Source: Sorangium cellulosum (GTDB lineage Bacteria > Myxococcota_A > Polyangia > Polyangiales > Polyangiaceae). Taken from it: a DNA stretch of 64,000 bases. The position numbers were made by a program, and so were the translations under genes. Positions 1 through 8,155 of the stretch are shown in pieces; position 1 is the stretch's first letter, and every line of letters begins with the position of its first letter. The notes under the pieces are model-generated. The model was not told where the DNA came from. It did no database searches and saw only the letters and a program-made list of their open reading frames with translations. Where the stretch lies: positions 35,191-99,190 of the forward strand of contig DYPH01000002.1 of NCBI GenBank assembly GCA_020720045.1, in the 5' to 3' direction.

Positions 1-176
1 CTCCGCCCGGCGAGCCGGATCGGCGAGTGTTGTTGTCTCCGCCCGGCGAGCCGGATCGGCGAGTGTTGTTGTCTCCGCCCGGCGACCCGGATCGGCGAGT
101 GTTGTTGTCTCCGCCCGGCGAGCCGGATCGGCGAGTGTTGTTGTCTCCGCCCGGCGAGCCGGATCGGAGAACGCGT
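1..176. repeat. Module-A tandem array, 36-bp unit (repeat locus 1)
   Basis: Four complete 36-bp units start at 1, 37, 73 and 109; a fifth starting at 145 runs into a variant end. Each unit contains CTCCGCCCGG, then CGAGCCGG, and a TGTTGTTGT-type spacer. The core CCGGC-GA-GCCGG is a perfect inverted repeat, and only the last unit closes the outer stem with CGGAGA followed by ACGCGT. The third unit has one substitution (GAC for GAG, near 95). The array runs off the left edge of the window, so its true length is unknown. Direct abutment of units without spacers argues against CRISPR. It belongs to the same family as the repeats near 6860, 10840, 43260 and 59340. Confidence 0.9.
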
Positions 177-410
177 CCGTCCACAGCGCGAGCGACTGCA
201 GCCCGCAGCCTCAAGGTGCCCGATTTCGCGCGCCGCTTCCAAAGTTGACATAATGCTTATTATGCGAAATCGAAGTCACTGAGCGGGAAGGGGCACATTG
301 TGAATTTCCAGGGAAAATAAGAATGGGCCCCCGGTCTAGAAGACCGAGAGCCCAGATTTGGCGGCTCAAAACCGGAGGTTTCCCTGCGTTTCCGAGCAAT
401 TCCGTCGATG
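177..410. other. Gene-free interval with two hairpins
   Basis: No convincing coding sequence is seen between the repeat array and the stop codon of the minus-strand beta-propeller gene. Two inverted repeats are visible: CATAAT-GCTT-ATTATG at about 250-265, unusually AT-rich for this genome, and CGGTCT-AGA-AGACCG at about 332-346, flanked by GGGC and GCCC. Neither has a convincing T-run, so they are not called as terminators, although one could end the minus-strand transcript. The short ORFs here look like by-products of high GC. Confidence 0.5.
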
Positions 411-1727
411 CTACCGAAGGACGCCCGAATACGGGTCGCTGCGGCGGGCCGGCGCAAGCGGCGACGCGATGCCGATCCCGTAGAGGACCCCCCCATTCGA
501 GAGGGCCCAAAGCCGATCGGCGAACGCCGTGGGCGCCTGTGTGAAGCCGGTCCCCGGGTCGATGCCGTCGATAGCGCGCCCGTCGACCGGTGAGAGCAAG
601 AACAGCCCATACCGCGCCGTGCCAACGGCGACCGCGCCCGATACAGCCACCGGCGCTGTGATGCCGCCCGCCGGGAGCGTATTCCGCCAGAGCACCTTTC
701 CGGTGGCGACGTCGAAGGCCCAAAGGCCGGTCGTTCCGCTCGCCGCCAAGACCATCTTTCGTTCCGGAACCGCCGGTTCTTCCTTCTTTTTCGACGGCGC
801 GTGGAAAGGCTCCTCGAAGCGACCAAGCTGGCTCACCCCAAGTGCACGCTCATTCGTCCAGACGCGCGAGCCGGTGCGCGCATCGAGGGCTACAACGCCG
901 GCTGCGACGTTTGCGACGACGACAAGACCGCGTTCACCGTTCCGGAAAACGAGCGGAGTCGTGTCGCTGTCGAGGTACTTCGGCGCGTCACCGGCATTGT
1001 CGGCTTCTGCGGCGAGGTCGATCGGCGACCACTTTTCCGCGCCCGTAGCGACGTCGTAGGCGGTGACCGTCCCGTCTGAATACGCCATGTATGCGAGGTC
1101 TTCGAAGACGGCAGTCCCCGCGTGGCCGGAGATCTCCATCCCGCTCGCCGACGGGCGGTGCGCTTGCCATTTGGGCTTCCCGGTACGTCGGTCGATGGCA
1201 AAAAGGTAATCGGCACTATTTGTGAAGAGGAGCGTCTCGCCCACCCGAACCGGCCGTCGCGCGACGTCCGACTTCGTGTCGTAGCGGAAGACGAGTCCCC
1301 CATCCTGGGCGCGCACTGCGTAGAGTGCGCCATCCGAGGAGCCGAAGTAGACATAATCCAGTTCGGCGTCGTAGTAGGGCTCCGCCTCGACCGCGCCGAG
1401 GGTTTCGAAGCGCCAAAGTGTACTCCCGTCGGTCGCCCGCAATGCATAGAGGCCGTGGTCGGAACTTCCGACGAAAATTCGAGCCCTTGCGAGATCGAAT
1501 TCCGGGCGCCCTCGCTCGATCCCGCCATCCGGATCGACAAACTTCGCGCTCGTAATCGGCTGCCGAAACAGGACGTTCATCACGCCGCTCGGGCGCGTCG
1601 CCCAAGTCGGACGCTCCGGGTTCACCTTGTCGTTCGCCCGCTCGTTGGAGAGCTCGAAGACGCCACATCCGGCCGTCGAAGCAAGGATGGCAGCGGCGGA
1701 AACCAGCCGAAAAAGCATTGATTTCAT
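411..1727 (-). CDS. BamB-like PQQ-type beta-propeller lipoprotein
   Basis: Predicted 438-aa lipoprotein. The start chosen is ATG at 1727, which begins a typical signal (MKSMLFRLVSAAAILASTAGC) with lipobox STAG-C at Cys21; an upstream TTG at 1769 would overlap the preceding stop but lacks a signal-like N-terminus. Seven blade-like segments recur with PQQ-repeat signatures such as GSSDHGLYALRATDGSTLW, YFGSSDGALYAVRAQDGG and FAIDRRTGKPKW. By family this should be BamB, a periplasm-facing outer-membrane lipoprotein that supports BAM-mediated beta-barrel assembly. It lies just downstream of a YfgM-like gene on the same strand, the same order as yfgM-bamB in enterobacteria, which strengthens the call. 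A generic PQQ-repeat protein remains possible. Confidence 0.8.
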   Translation of the reverse strand: MKSMLFRLVSAAAILASTAGCGVFELSNERANDKVNPERPTWATRPSGVMNVLFRQPITSAKFVDPDGGIERGRPEFDLARARIFVGSSDHGLYALRATDGSTLWRFETLGAVEAEPYYDAELDYVYFGSSDGALYAVRAQDGGLVFRYDTKSDVARRPVRVGETLLFTNSADYLFAIDRRTGKPKWQAHRPSASGMEISGHAGTAVFEDLAYMAYSDGTVTAYDVATGAEKWSPIDLAAEADNAGDAPKYLDSDTTPLVFRNGERGLVVVANVAAGVVALDARTGSRVWTNERALGVSQLGRFEEPFHAPSKKKEEPAVPERKMVLAASGTTGLWAFDVATGKVLWRNTLPAGGITAPVAVSGAVAVGTARYGLFLLSPVDGRAIDGIDPGTGFTQAPTAFADRLWALSNGGVLYGIGIASPLAPARRSDPYSGVLR

Positions 1728-1765
1728 AGGGTTATTCCGCGCGTGATTCCCAGCAAACGAACGGC

Positions 1766-3052
1766 TCAATGCCCTTCGCCCTTCTTCTCCTCGGCCGCCT
1801 TCTGCATCGCGCGCTGGATTTGATCCTGCATCGCCTTCATTTTCGCTTCGCTGAGGCCGCTCCCGAGATCGATGCCGCCCTTGTCGGGGATAGCTTTCGG
1901 GTCGATCGCCTTGAGGCGGTCGTCGACGTTCGTTCCGAGGAACGCAAACATCGTATTCTCGCCGGTGACCTGCGTCGTTTCGCGAATCTTGAGATAAAGC
2001 GCCTTTGCGGCCTCTTTGTCCCCCTTCGCCTCGGAAAGGCGGGCCTGATGATAGAGCCCAAGTTCGCGTGCGCCCTTCGCACTCAATCCCTCAAGTTCCT
2101 TGTACGCTGCGAGTGCCTTGTCGGGTGCTCCAAGTAATTCCTGGGCAAATCCGATGCCTTCGATGGCGCGCACCTTGAGGCGGTTGTCGTCTTTGGCGGC
2201 CACGGAACCACGCACGTCCTCGTAAGCGGCAAGGGCCCCTTTCCCGTCTTTGGTGTCGAGAAGGAGTGCCGCTTCGCCGAGGCGACCGAGCGTTGCCGCG
2301 GCCGTGCCTGGAAACTGCGATTGAACGTCGCGATATTTGGCAAGAGCGGCGTCGCGGCGTTCGACGGTCGTCTTAAAGACCGGGCGCGGATCGACGCCAA
2401 GTTCGTCTTCCGATTCCTTCGCCGGATCTCCGATCCGACCGCGCTCGGCGGTGACCGCATCCCCAAGAATCGCGGACGCCGCTTGGTTGCTTTTTTCGGT
2501 CCGTGCGCGCAGGCCAAAGTAGCCAATTCCGGCGAGTGCGGCCGCCGCGAAGATGCCGAAGACCACGTTCTGGTTCTTCTTGATCCAGTCATTGATGAGG
2601 GCGCCTTCGACCTCACGCGGCGCAAGTTTCACGCGCGCGATCGCTTCGTCCTCTTCCTCTTCATCGCGCTCGGCATCGCGGGCAGCCTGCTCCTTCGCGA
2701 GCTTCTTCTTCTTCGGCTTCGTGCCGATTTTCTGAAGCTTTTTCGTTGCCGCCCCCTCAAGGCCGCCCTTCTTGCGCTCCTCAAGCTTGGCCTCTTCGGC
2801 GCGCGCAATCTTCTCGATTTCGTCGTCCTCACCGAGCGCTGCCACGCGCGCGAGGATCGCATCCGGGGACGTCAAATCCTTTGCCGGCTTCTCATCGACC
2901 TTCGCCCCTGCACGCGTGCTGGCCGGCGGCGCCTTGTCTTCCGAGGGGTCCGTTGCCGCCGACGTTTCCGTCGCCCCCGACTCGTTCGCTTCCGTCGTGG
3001 CTTCAGCGGCGGTTTCCGGGGTCGTGGTGGGCTTCTTGTCGTCGTCGGACAC
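1766..3052 (-). CDS. YfgM-like membrane-anchored TPR protein
   Basis: About 428 aa. The GTG at 3052 is chosen because GGAG lies 8 bases upstream; the open frame continues further up without a better site. Residues 1-155 are highly charged and low in complexity (Thr/Ala/Glu, then Lys/Glu runs such as KPKKKK). One membrane segment (about 162-181, VVFGIFAAAALAGIGYFGL) is followed by a C-terminal TPR-like region with repeated ALAAYEDV and ALAAYKEL helices. E. coli YfgM is a single-pass inner-membrane protein with periplasmic TPRs, linked to the Sec translocon and encoded beside bamB; the topology and the downstream BamB-like gene agree. The long charged cytoplasmic N-terminus is an addition relative to E. 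coli YfgM. Confidence 0.65.
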   Translation of the reverse strand: MSDDDKKPTTTPETAAEATTEANESGATETSAATDPSEDKAPPASTRAGAKVDEKPAKDLTSPDAILARVAALGEDDEIEKIARAEEAKLEERKKGGLEGAATKKLQKIGTKPKKKKLAKEQAARDAERDEEEEDEAIARVKLAPREVEGALINDWIKKNQNVVFGIFAAAALAGIGYFGLRARTEKSNQAASAILGDAVTAERGRIGDPAKESEDELGVDPRPVFKTTVERRDAALAKYRDVQSQFPGTAAATLGRLGEAALLLDTKDGKGALAAYEDVRGSVAAKDDNRLKVRAIEGIGFAQELLGAPDKALAAYKELEGLSAKGARELGLYHQARLSEAKGDKEAAKALYLKIRETTQVTGENTMFAFLGTNVDDRLKAIDPKAIPDKGGIDLGSGLSEAKMKAMQDQIQRAMQKAAEEKKGEGH

Positions 3053-3292
3053 TGGGAATTCTCCGGGATTCGCAATCGACAATTCCAGCAAATGCTGCTC
3101 AATCGTCAATCGTTAGCAAAGGGGACACGGCGCGGGCGATCTTTGGGGACCACCCTGCCCCATCCGTGCGCGCCCTGCCCGAACCGCAGATGCGCTTCTT
3201 GGGGGCGAGCACCTTTGAGGGCGCAAGCGTTCGCGGAGCTACTCGAAATTGTCGCCAGTGACCAGCGGGAAGCCAGCGGTTCCACGGGAATT

Positions 3293-6226
3293 TTAGGGGG
3301 ACACGCCGACTTCGTCTTCCGGTCCTGCGTCCCAGGGAATCGGCGGAGGTGGCGCGAGTTCGACGGTTGGCGCGACGACCCACACGCGCCCCTTCCCGCC
3401 TGTAGTTACAAGGCCTTGTGCCCCCTCCGGAACCGTTCCGCGCCGCAGGGAATCGCCGACTCGGGCGTCGGACAGAGGGATCGGCGTTCCATGAACGCTG
3501 ACTGCGTCGGCGTCGGTCAGAACGGTGCGTCCGGCGACGGCGTTTTGCGGCGCTGCGAGAAGCCCCGCCGCGTCGGCCAGCGCGAGCGCTTGGAACAGTG
3601 GTTCGGGAAGCCCAGAAAAACGCAAGAGAATCGGCTGTGCATCCTTCGCACCACCGACGGCGAGAAGCGCCCGAAGGAGGGGCGCCCGGAGTTCCACGTG
3701 CCGCTCCTCGGCCGCCCGTTGGGCGAGCGGTTCACGGGCACGGGCGTCGCCAGCCGCTTCAAGCGCCTGAGCCACGTCGCCGCGAATGCGCACATCACCC
3801 AAGAGGGCAATGAGGGCGGGAACTGCTTGTTTCGATTTGAGTTTTGCGCTTGCGCGGACCGCGTCGCGAAGCCTCTTGAAGCTTAATCCGCGAACCGCCG
3901 GCTCGGCGAGCGCCGCCGCGAGCGTCTCCTCGCCCCGCTTGTCGCCCGTCTCGGCGAGTGCGAGCGCGGCGAGAAAGCGCGTGCGGGCATCCCCTTTCTG
4001 AAGCGCTTCGTCGAGGCGTGAAAGGTGCTCCCCTCCCGATCGAAGAGTTGCTGCCGCGGCCAGGTAGCTCACACCGAGATCTTCGTCGCGCTCGGCGGCC
4101 AGTCGGAGCGCGTCCTTGGCATCGGGAGCCGCCAAATCAAATAGACAATCGGCCGCGTGAAGACGAACGTCTCGCTTCGCATCCTCGAGCAGGGCGGCGG
4201 CATCGGTCGCCGCATCGGCATCGCCGGCCACGCAGCGTCGAAGCGCCTCTGGGAGCCCGGCGCCGCGCTCGCCTTCCAAGGCTCCATGCCCCTTCTGAAT
4301 GGCAGCAGATAGCGCTCGAAGCCCCCGCAACTCGGCGGCACGCGTTGCCTCTGCGACGCGGTTCTTTCGTTCCTCCGGGTCGTCGGAGAGGTCGTAGAGA
4401 GCGCAGGCTCCGCCTTCTTTTTTGCAAAGAAGTCGAAGATTTCCGCGCGCGACCATCGCGTCGTCTTCTGTCTCTGCGAAGGCCCAGGTCGGCTCCGCCG
4501 ACTTTCCGATGAGCAGGGGACCTAGGTCGCGCCCACGAAGGCGAGACGGTCGCGGGACTCCAAGCGCCGAAAGCACCGTAGGCAGGAGATCGATCGTTTG
4601 AACCGGTTCGGAAACAACGCGTGCGGCCACCTTCGGAGCGACGATGATCAACGGGACACGGACCTGCTCCTCGTAGACTGAAGTCCCGTGGTAGCGGCCG
4701 CCATGGTCGCCAAATTCCTCGCCATGATCCGCGGTGACAATCACGACCGCGTTGGGGCGAGCCGCACGCACTTTGGCGACGGCTGCACCCACCAAAGCAT
4801 CAGCTTCCGCGATCTCGCTGTCGTAGGCGTCGACGTCGGTCGGCCGGGCGTGGTCGCCGAAGCGGTGCTCCGCGTGCATTTCGTAGGGCTCGTGGGGCTC
4901 AAACGCATGGAGCCACAGAAACAACGGATGATCCTTTGGCGCCTTCGCCAAATAACTGTCGAGTTGTTTTTCGCGAAGTTCGCGCCCAGCAAACTCTACT
5001 TTTGCGTACTCGAAACCGAGTCGCCGCTCTTGAAAGTTGGTAAATTTGGGGCCATCGATGAAGAAGACCGCCGGCGGGTAGAAGGCCGCCGTCCGGTAGT
5101 CGTAGCGCCGCAACAAATCGGCAAATGTCTCGGAATCACTTCCTAAATCGAGGGCGAGGAGCGGGCGAAGATACTTGCCCGTCATCATCGAGGTCACCGA
5201 GTACGAGGTATGAGGGGTCGGGCAGTAGGCGCGCTCGAAGCGAACACCTTCACGCGCGAGGGCATCGATATTCGGCGAGGTCTTGCGCGCGTATCCGTAG
5301 GCGCCAAGATGATCGGCTCGTAGCGCGTCGATACTGATGAGGACGATATCGACGCCGGTAAAATCGAGGGACCGATTCGAAGAACCAACGGAAGCGGTGA
5401 CCGTTTCCGTGCCGTTCGCGACCTCTGCGTCGGCGGGGGCCATTCTGCCTGCGATGGCGACCCATTTCCCGCCAAGAGGGCTCTGCTCGGCAAAGACGAC
5501 GCGAACGTTGTCGTAACCGGCAAGCTTCTTTGCCAAAAACGGCGCGAGAATGCACGAAATCAGGCCGATCGATGCGATCACTCGCGCGACAAACGGCCGA
5601 CGTACTGCGGGAAAAAGTCCGGCCGCGAGGAGGAGTGCCCCCGCGCCGAGGAACCCGTGAAATGCCGGGTACAGACGTGGAAGGAGGAAGCGGTCGGCCA
5701 GTACGAGGGCGACGATCGCAGCGGTCAGTGCGGCAATCCGTTGGCGCGGTCGTCCTTGAAAGTAGCGGACGGTCGGGCCCGCAACGAGGAGTTTCATGCC
5801 GCCGGCGGCGAGCGCGAACAAACCCACGAAGGCGACACGCACGGGAACATTTTCAAAGTGCCGGCCGAAGGAGATGCCGTAGGCAAACACCCCCCCGAGA
5901 ATTCCCGCAACGAGGCCGACGCGACCTCGACCGCCGAGAAAATTCCTCGGTTGGGCCCCACGACCACCGCGAAGGGGGTCGAGAAGAAATGGGGCGCCGA
6001 TGCCGACCGCGCCGGCGACGATGAAGCCGACGGCCGCGCCGATCGAGGCGACGTAGCCGAGCGCAGCGCCGAGCTCAAAAGCGCCGACAAAAAAATCGCG
6101 CCGAAGGCAAAGCACGAGAAATACTTCGCAATACACAAGCGCAACAATCCCGAGCCACGCGCCGGTGACTCGGGAAAGTAGGTTGGGTTCGTCGCTGGCG
6201 CGGGGCGCGGACGACTCTGCGGTCAC
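3293..6226 (-). CDS. Membrane sulfatase-fold (LtaS/arylsulfatase clan) protein with HEAT-like repeats
   Basis: 977 aa. About six or seven hydrophobic segments occupy residues 22-235. The alkaline-phosphatase/sulfatase domain follows: DIVLISIDALRADHLGAYGY with metal-ligand Asp300, and TADHGEEFGDHGG with Asp500/His501. At the position where sulfatases carry the Cys or Ser that becomes formylglycine (C/S-x-P-S-R), this protein reads THR-SER-TYR-SER-VAL (Thr340), so it lacks the sulfatase signature and resembles the Thr-nucleophile transferases (LtaS, phosphoethanolamine transferases). The last 330 residues are Ala/Leu/Asp-rich helical repeats like HEAT repeats. The GTG start overlaps the greA stop (GTGA), implying coupled translation. 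Substrate unknown; a membrane-glycan modifying enzyme is the best guess. Confidence 0.75.
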   Translation of the reverse strand: MTAESSAPRASDEPNLLSRVTGAWLGIVALVYCEVFLVLCLRRDFFVGAFELGAALGYVASIGAAVGFIVAGAVGIGAPFLLDPLRGGRGAQPRNFLGGRGRVGLVAGILGGVFAYGISFGRHFENVPVRVAFVGLFALAAGGMKLLVAGPTVRYFQGRPRQRIAALTAAIVALVLADRFLLPRLYPAFHGFLGAGALLLAAGLFPAVRRPFVARVIASIGLISCILAPFLAKKLAGYDNVRVVFAEQSPLGGKWVAIAGRMAPADAEVANGTETVTASVGSSNRSLDFTGVDIVLISIDALRADHLGAYGYARKTSPNIDALAREGVRFERAYCPTPHTSYSVTSMMTGKYLRPLLALDLGSDSETFADLLRRYDYRTAAFYPPAVFFIDGPKFTNFQERRLGFEYAKVEFAGRELREKQLDSYLAKAPKDHPLFLWLHAFEPHEPYEMHAEHRFGDHARPTDVDAYDSEIAEADALVGAAVAKVRAARPNAVVIVTADHGEEFGDHGGRYHGTSVYEEQVRVPLIIVAPKVAARVVSEPVQTIDLLPTVLSALGVPRPSRLRGRDLGPLLIGKSAEPTWAFAETEDDAMVARGNLRLLCKKEGGACALYDLSDDPEERKNRVAEATRAAELRGLRALSAAIQKGHGALEGERGAGLPEALRRCVAGDADAATDAAALLEDAKRDVRLHAADCLFDLAAPDAKDALRLAAERDEDLGVSYLAAAATLRSGGEHLSRLDEALQKGDARTRFLAALALAETGDKRGEETLAAALAEPAVRGLSFKRLRDAVRASAKLKSKQAVPALIALLGDVRIRGDVAQALEAAGDARAREPLAQRAAEERHVELRAPLLRALLAVGGAKDAQPILLRFSGLPEPLFQALALADAAGLLAAPQNAVAGRTVLTDADAVSVHGTPIPLSDARVGDSLRRGTVPEGAQGLVTTGGKGRVWVVAPTVELAPPPPIPWDAGPEDEVGVSP

Positions 6227-6693
6227 TTGAATTCGATGGCAAGAATCTCGAAGATGCGCTCACCACCGGGGGTGCGTGTCTTCACTTCGTCGCCGACTTC
6301 TTTTCCGATGAGCGAGCGTGCCATCGGGCTCGTCACGCTGATAAATCCGCGTGCGACGTCGGTTTCGTCGGCGCCGACGAGCTTGTAAATGACGGTCTTT
6401 TCGTGTTCGTCCTGAAGCGTGACCGTCGCCCCAAAAGCGACTTTGTCGCCGGCGAGCGTCTTCGGATCAATGACTTCCGCGCGCGCGAGCTTGTCCTCGA
6501 TGACGCGCATCATCTCCTCGATCTGCCCCTGTCGCTCTTTTGCCGCGTGATATTCGGCATTCTCCTTGAGATCGCCTAGCTCGCGGGCGTGTGCAATTTG
6601 CTCGACGATGCGGGGACGCTCAGCGCGATATTTCGCCAGCTCCTCCTTCAACCGCGTGAGACCTTCCGGGGTGATCGGATTCTTCTCGACCAT
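6223..6693 (-). CDS. greA: Transcription elongation factor GreA
   Basis: 156 aa, the normal GreA length. The N-terminal coiled coil carries the hallmark ELGDLKENAEYHAAKERQ (about 39-56), and the C-terminal FKBP-like domain ends PGGERIFEILAIEF. GreA inserts its coiled coil into the secondary channel of RNA polymerase and stimulates cleavage of backtracked transcripts. The stop codon is shared with the GTG start of the downstream sulfatase-fold gene in a GTGA overlap, so the two are co-transcribed. The start ATG at 6693 faces the plus-strand ORF at 6787 across a 93-bp divergent gap. Confidence 0.97.
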   Translation of the reverse strand: MVEKNPITPEGLTRLKEELAKYRAERPRIVEQIAHARELGDLKENAEYHAAKERQGQIEEMMRVIEDKLARAEVIDPKTLAGDKVAFGATVTLQDEHEKTVIYKLVGADETDVARGFISVTSPMARSLIGKEVGDEVKTRTPGGERIFEILAIEFK

Positions 6694-6786
6694 AGACCGC
6701 GGCTATAGCAAACCCGCGCCAGCAACCGCATGAATTCGCGACGGTTGCTGCCCGGCCCCGCGCGCGTCGCAAAAGGTCTTGTTTTT

Positions 6787-7233
6787 ATGAAGATTATTGC
6801 AACTTTCCCCGCTTCGGGCTTCCGGCTTTCCTTGGAGCGCAGCCTCACGAGCGACGCGTTTGTCTCCGCCCGGCGAGACGCCGGACCGGAGAACGCGTCC
6901 GTCCGCGAAGCGGGAGACGGCGCGGAGTTCTTGCCAAACGTTTCCGTCCGCGAAGCGGGAGACGGCGCGGAGTTCTTGCCAAACGCGTCCGTCCGCGAAG
7001 CGGGAGACGGCGCGGAGCTGGCCGCATATTCCTACCGGGGAGATCTCCACTTCGCCGATCGCGTGGAGCCTGCAGCCTGCACCGTCTTTGCCGACGGAAG
7101 CGTTCGCGTCGACGTGGCGCCTTCAGAACTTCATGAAAAAGTTCGGCTACTCGTCCGCGCTGCCATCAAAGGGCCGCTCCGGGAAGGGCTCGCACCCCCT
7201 CGTCGCATTCAACGTTGGCGCGATGGCGCGTAA
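6787..7233 (+). CDS. Small protein of unknown function carrying in-frame A/B repeats
   Basis: 148 aa from the ATG at 6787 (AAAGG about 9 bases upstream). Residues 1-24 (MKIIATFPASGFRLSLERSL...) precede a 50-odd-residue stretch encoded entirely by palindromic module A and two and a half 45-bp B units, read as GDGAEFLPN / ASVREA repeats. Residues from about 78 on (YRGDLHFADRVEP, CTVFADGSVRVDVAPSEL, HEKVRLLVRAAIKGPL, RRIQRW) look like genuine conserved protein. The stop is 6 bases before the bamD start, so it is probably in the bamD operon. The repeats keep the frame open, as Rickettsia palindromic elements do. Alternative: the true protein starts after the repeats, for example at a GTG near 7063. 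I do not recognise the family. Confidence 0.55.
   Translation: MKIIATFPASGFRLSLERSLTSDAFVSARRDAGPENASVREAGDGAEFLPNVSVREAGDGAEFLPNASVREAGDGAELAAYSYRGDLHFADRVEPAACTVFADGSVRVDVAPSELHEKVRLLVRAAIKGPLREGLAPPRRIQRWRDGA
6854..7017 (+). repeat. Module A plus 2.7 module-B units (repeat locus 2)
   Basis: Module A spans 6854-6898: ACGCGT, TTG bulge, TCTCCG, CC, CCGGCG-AGA-CGCCGG, AC, CGGAGA, ACGCGT, a nested hairpin nearly palindromic along its length. Relative to the standard CCGGC-GA-GCCGG core it has a 3-bp expansion that extends the stem by one pair. Three B units follow: 6895-6939 (45 bp), 6940-6984 (45 bp, junction mutated to GTTTCC) and 6985-7017 (truncated at 33 bp). Each B unit holds the hairpin CCGT-CCGC-GAA-GCGG-GAG-ACGG. 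All lengths are multiples of three and the ORF stays open throughout. Confidence 0.9.
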
Positions 7234-7239
7234 CTCGGT

Positions 7240-8154
7240 ATGACCGCGCCGATGCGTCGCCCCTCCCCTGCCCTACGCGTGTTCGCGTTTGCCTTGATCG
7301 GCGCGTTTGCAACCGTCGCCTGCGAGCCGCCGCCGGCGAAAACGGCCACGAACTATACGGATGACGCAAAGAAAGCCTACGACGAAGGCGTCGAAAAGCT
7401 TGATTCGCATGACTACTTGGAAGCCCAACTTCTTCTGCGAGAAGTTGCCCGGAAATTTCCCTACACGAAGTGGGGGCGCCTCGCCGAACTGCGAAGCGCA
7501 GACGCCGACTTTGCCCAAGAGAAATACACGGAAGCGACCCGCGGCTATCGCAAATTTATTCACGATCACCGCTCCGACGATGACGAGATCGCCTACGCGC
7601 GAGCGAAGATTGCGGAAGCCCAGTACCGGGAAATTGGCGACTCCTTCCTCGCGCCGACGACGGATGAGCGCGACCAGTCGGCGATTCAGGATGCCTACAA
7701 GGAGTTGAGATCCTACCTGGCCGACTATCCGGCGGCGAAGGAGTCAAAGCATGTCCAGGAACTCCTGGCGGACGTCCTCAATCGACTCGTTCGCCATGAG
7801 CTATCCGTCGCGCGATTCTACTTCAGTCGCGGAAACTACGAAGCAGCCGTCGGTCGAATCCAGTACGCCCTTCGTAATTTTTCTCGGACGCGCGTCGAGG
7901 CGAAGAAGGGGCCGAAGGGGGAAGGCATCGAGGTTGATTCCGGTCGTGAGCCGGAAGCCCTCTTCCTCCTGGCCGAAACGTACATGAAAATGCAGCGTTG
8001 GGAGGATGCGACCGGCGCCCTGCAGATTCTCGTCGCCCAGTATCCGCTCTCTGAGCTTCGCACGCAGGCGAAGAGCTACCTCGTCTTCTTGGCGACGAAG
8101 AACCCCCAAAAAACAGCGACTTCCGCGTCTGTCCCTGTTTCGAAGGGCCCGTAG
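7240..8154 (+). CDS. bamD: BamD-like outer-membrane assembly lipoprotein
   Basis: 304 aa. The N-terminal signal peptide ends at a lipobox-like ATVA-C (Cys28, slightly off consensus at -3). The mature part begins with the BamD pattern ARKAYDEG/LDSHDYLEAQLLLREVARKFPYTKWG, followed by TPR units (YTEATRGYRKFIHDH, YKELRSYLADYPAAKESKHV, YFSRGNYEAAVGRIQYAL, RWEDATGALQILVAQYPLSE). BamD is the essential TPR lipoprotein of the BAM complex that docks BamA. It follows the repeat-bearing ORF by 6 bp and is followed by the response regulator after a single base. A putative BamB is encoded 5.5 kb away on the other strand. Confidence 0.85.
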   Translation: MTAPMRRPSPALRVFAFALIGAFATVACEPPPAKTATNYTDDAKKAYDEGVEKLDSHDYLEAQLLLREVARKFPYTKWGRLAELRSADADFAQEKYTEATRGYRKFIHDHRSDDDEIAYARAKIAEAQYREIGDSFLAPTTDERDQSAIQDAYKELRSYLADYPAAKESKHVQELLADVLNRLVRHELSVARFYFSRGNYEAAVGRIQYALRNFSRTRVEAKKGPKGEGIEVDSGREPEALFLLAETYMKMQRWEDATGALQILVAQYPLSELRTQAKSYLVFLATKNPQKTATSASVPVSKGP

Positions 8155-8155
8155 A

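Noticed and set aside
1-176. CRISPR array
   Set aside because: Units abut without spacers and are palindromic tandem repeats shared with other loci.
2321-3886. 521-aa plus-strand ORF
   Set aside because: Opposes the YfgM-like and sulfatase-fold genes; no domain visible.
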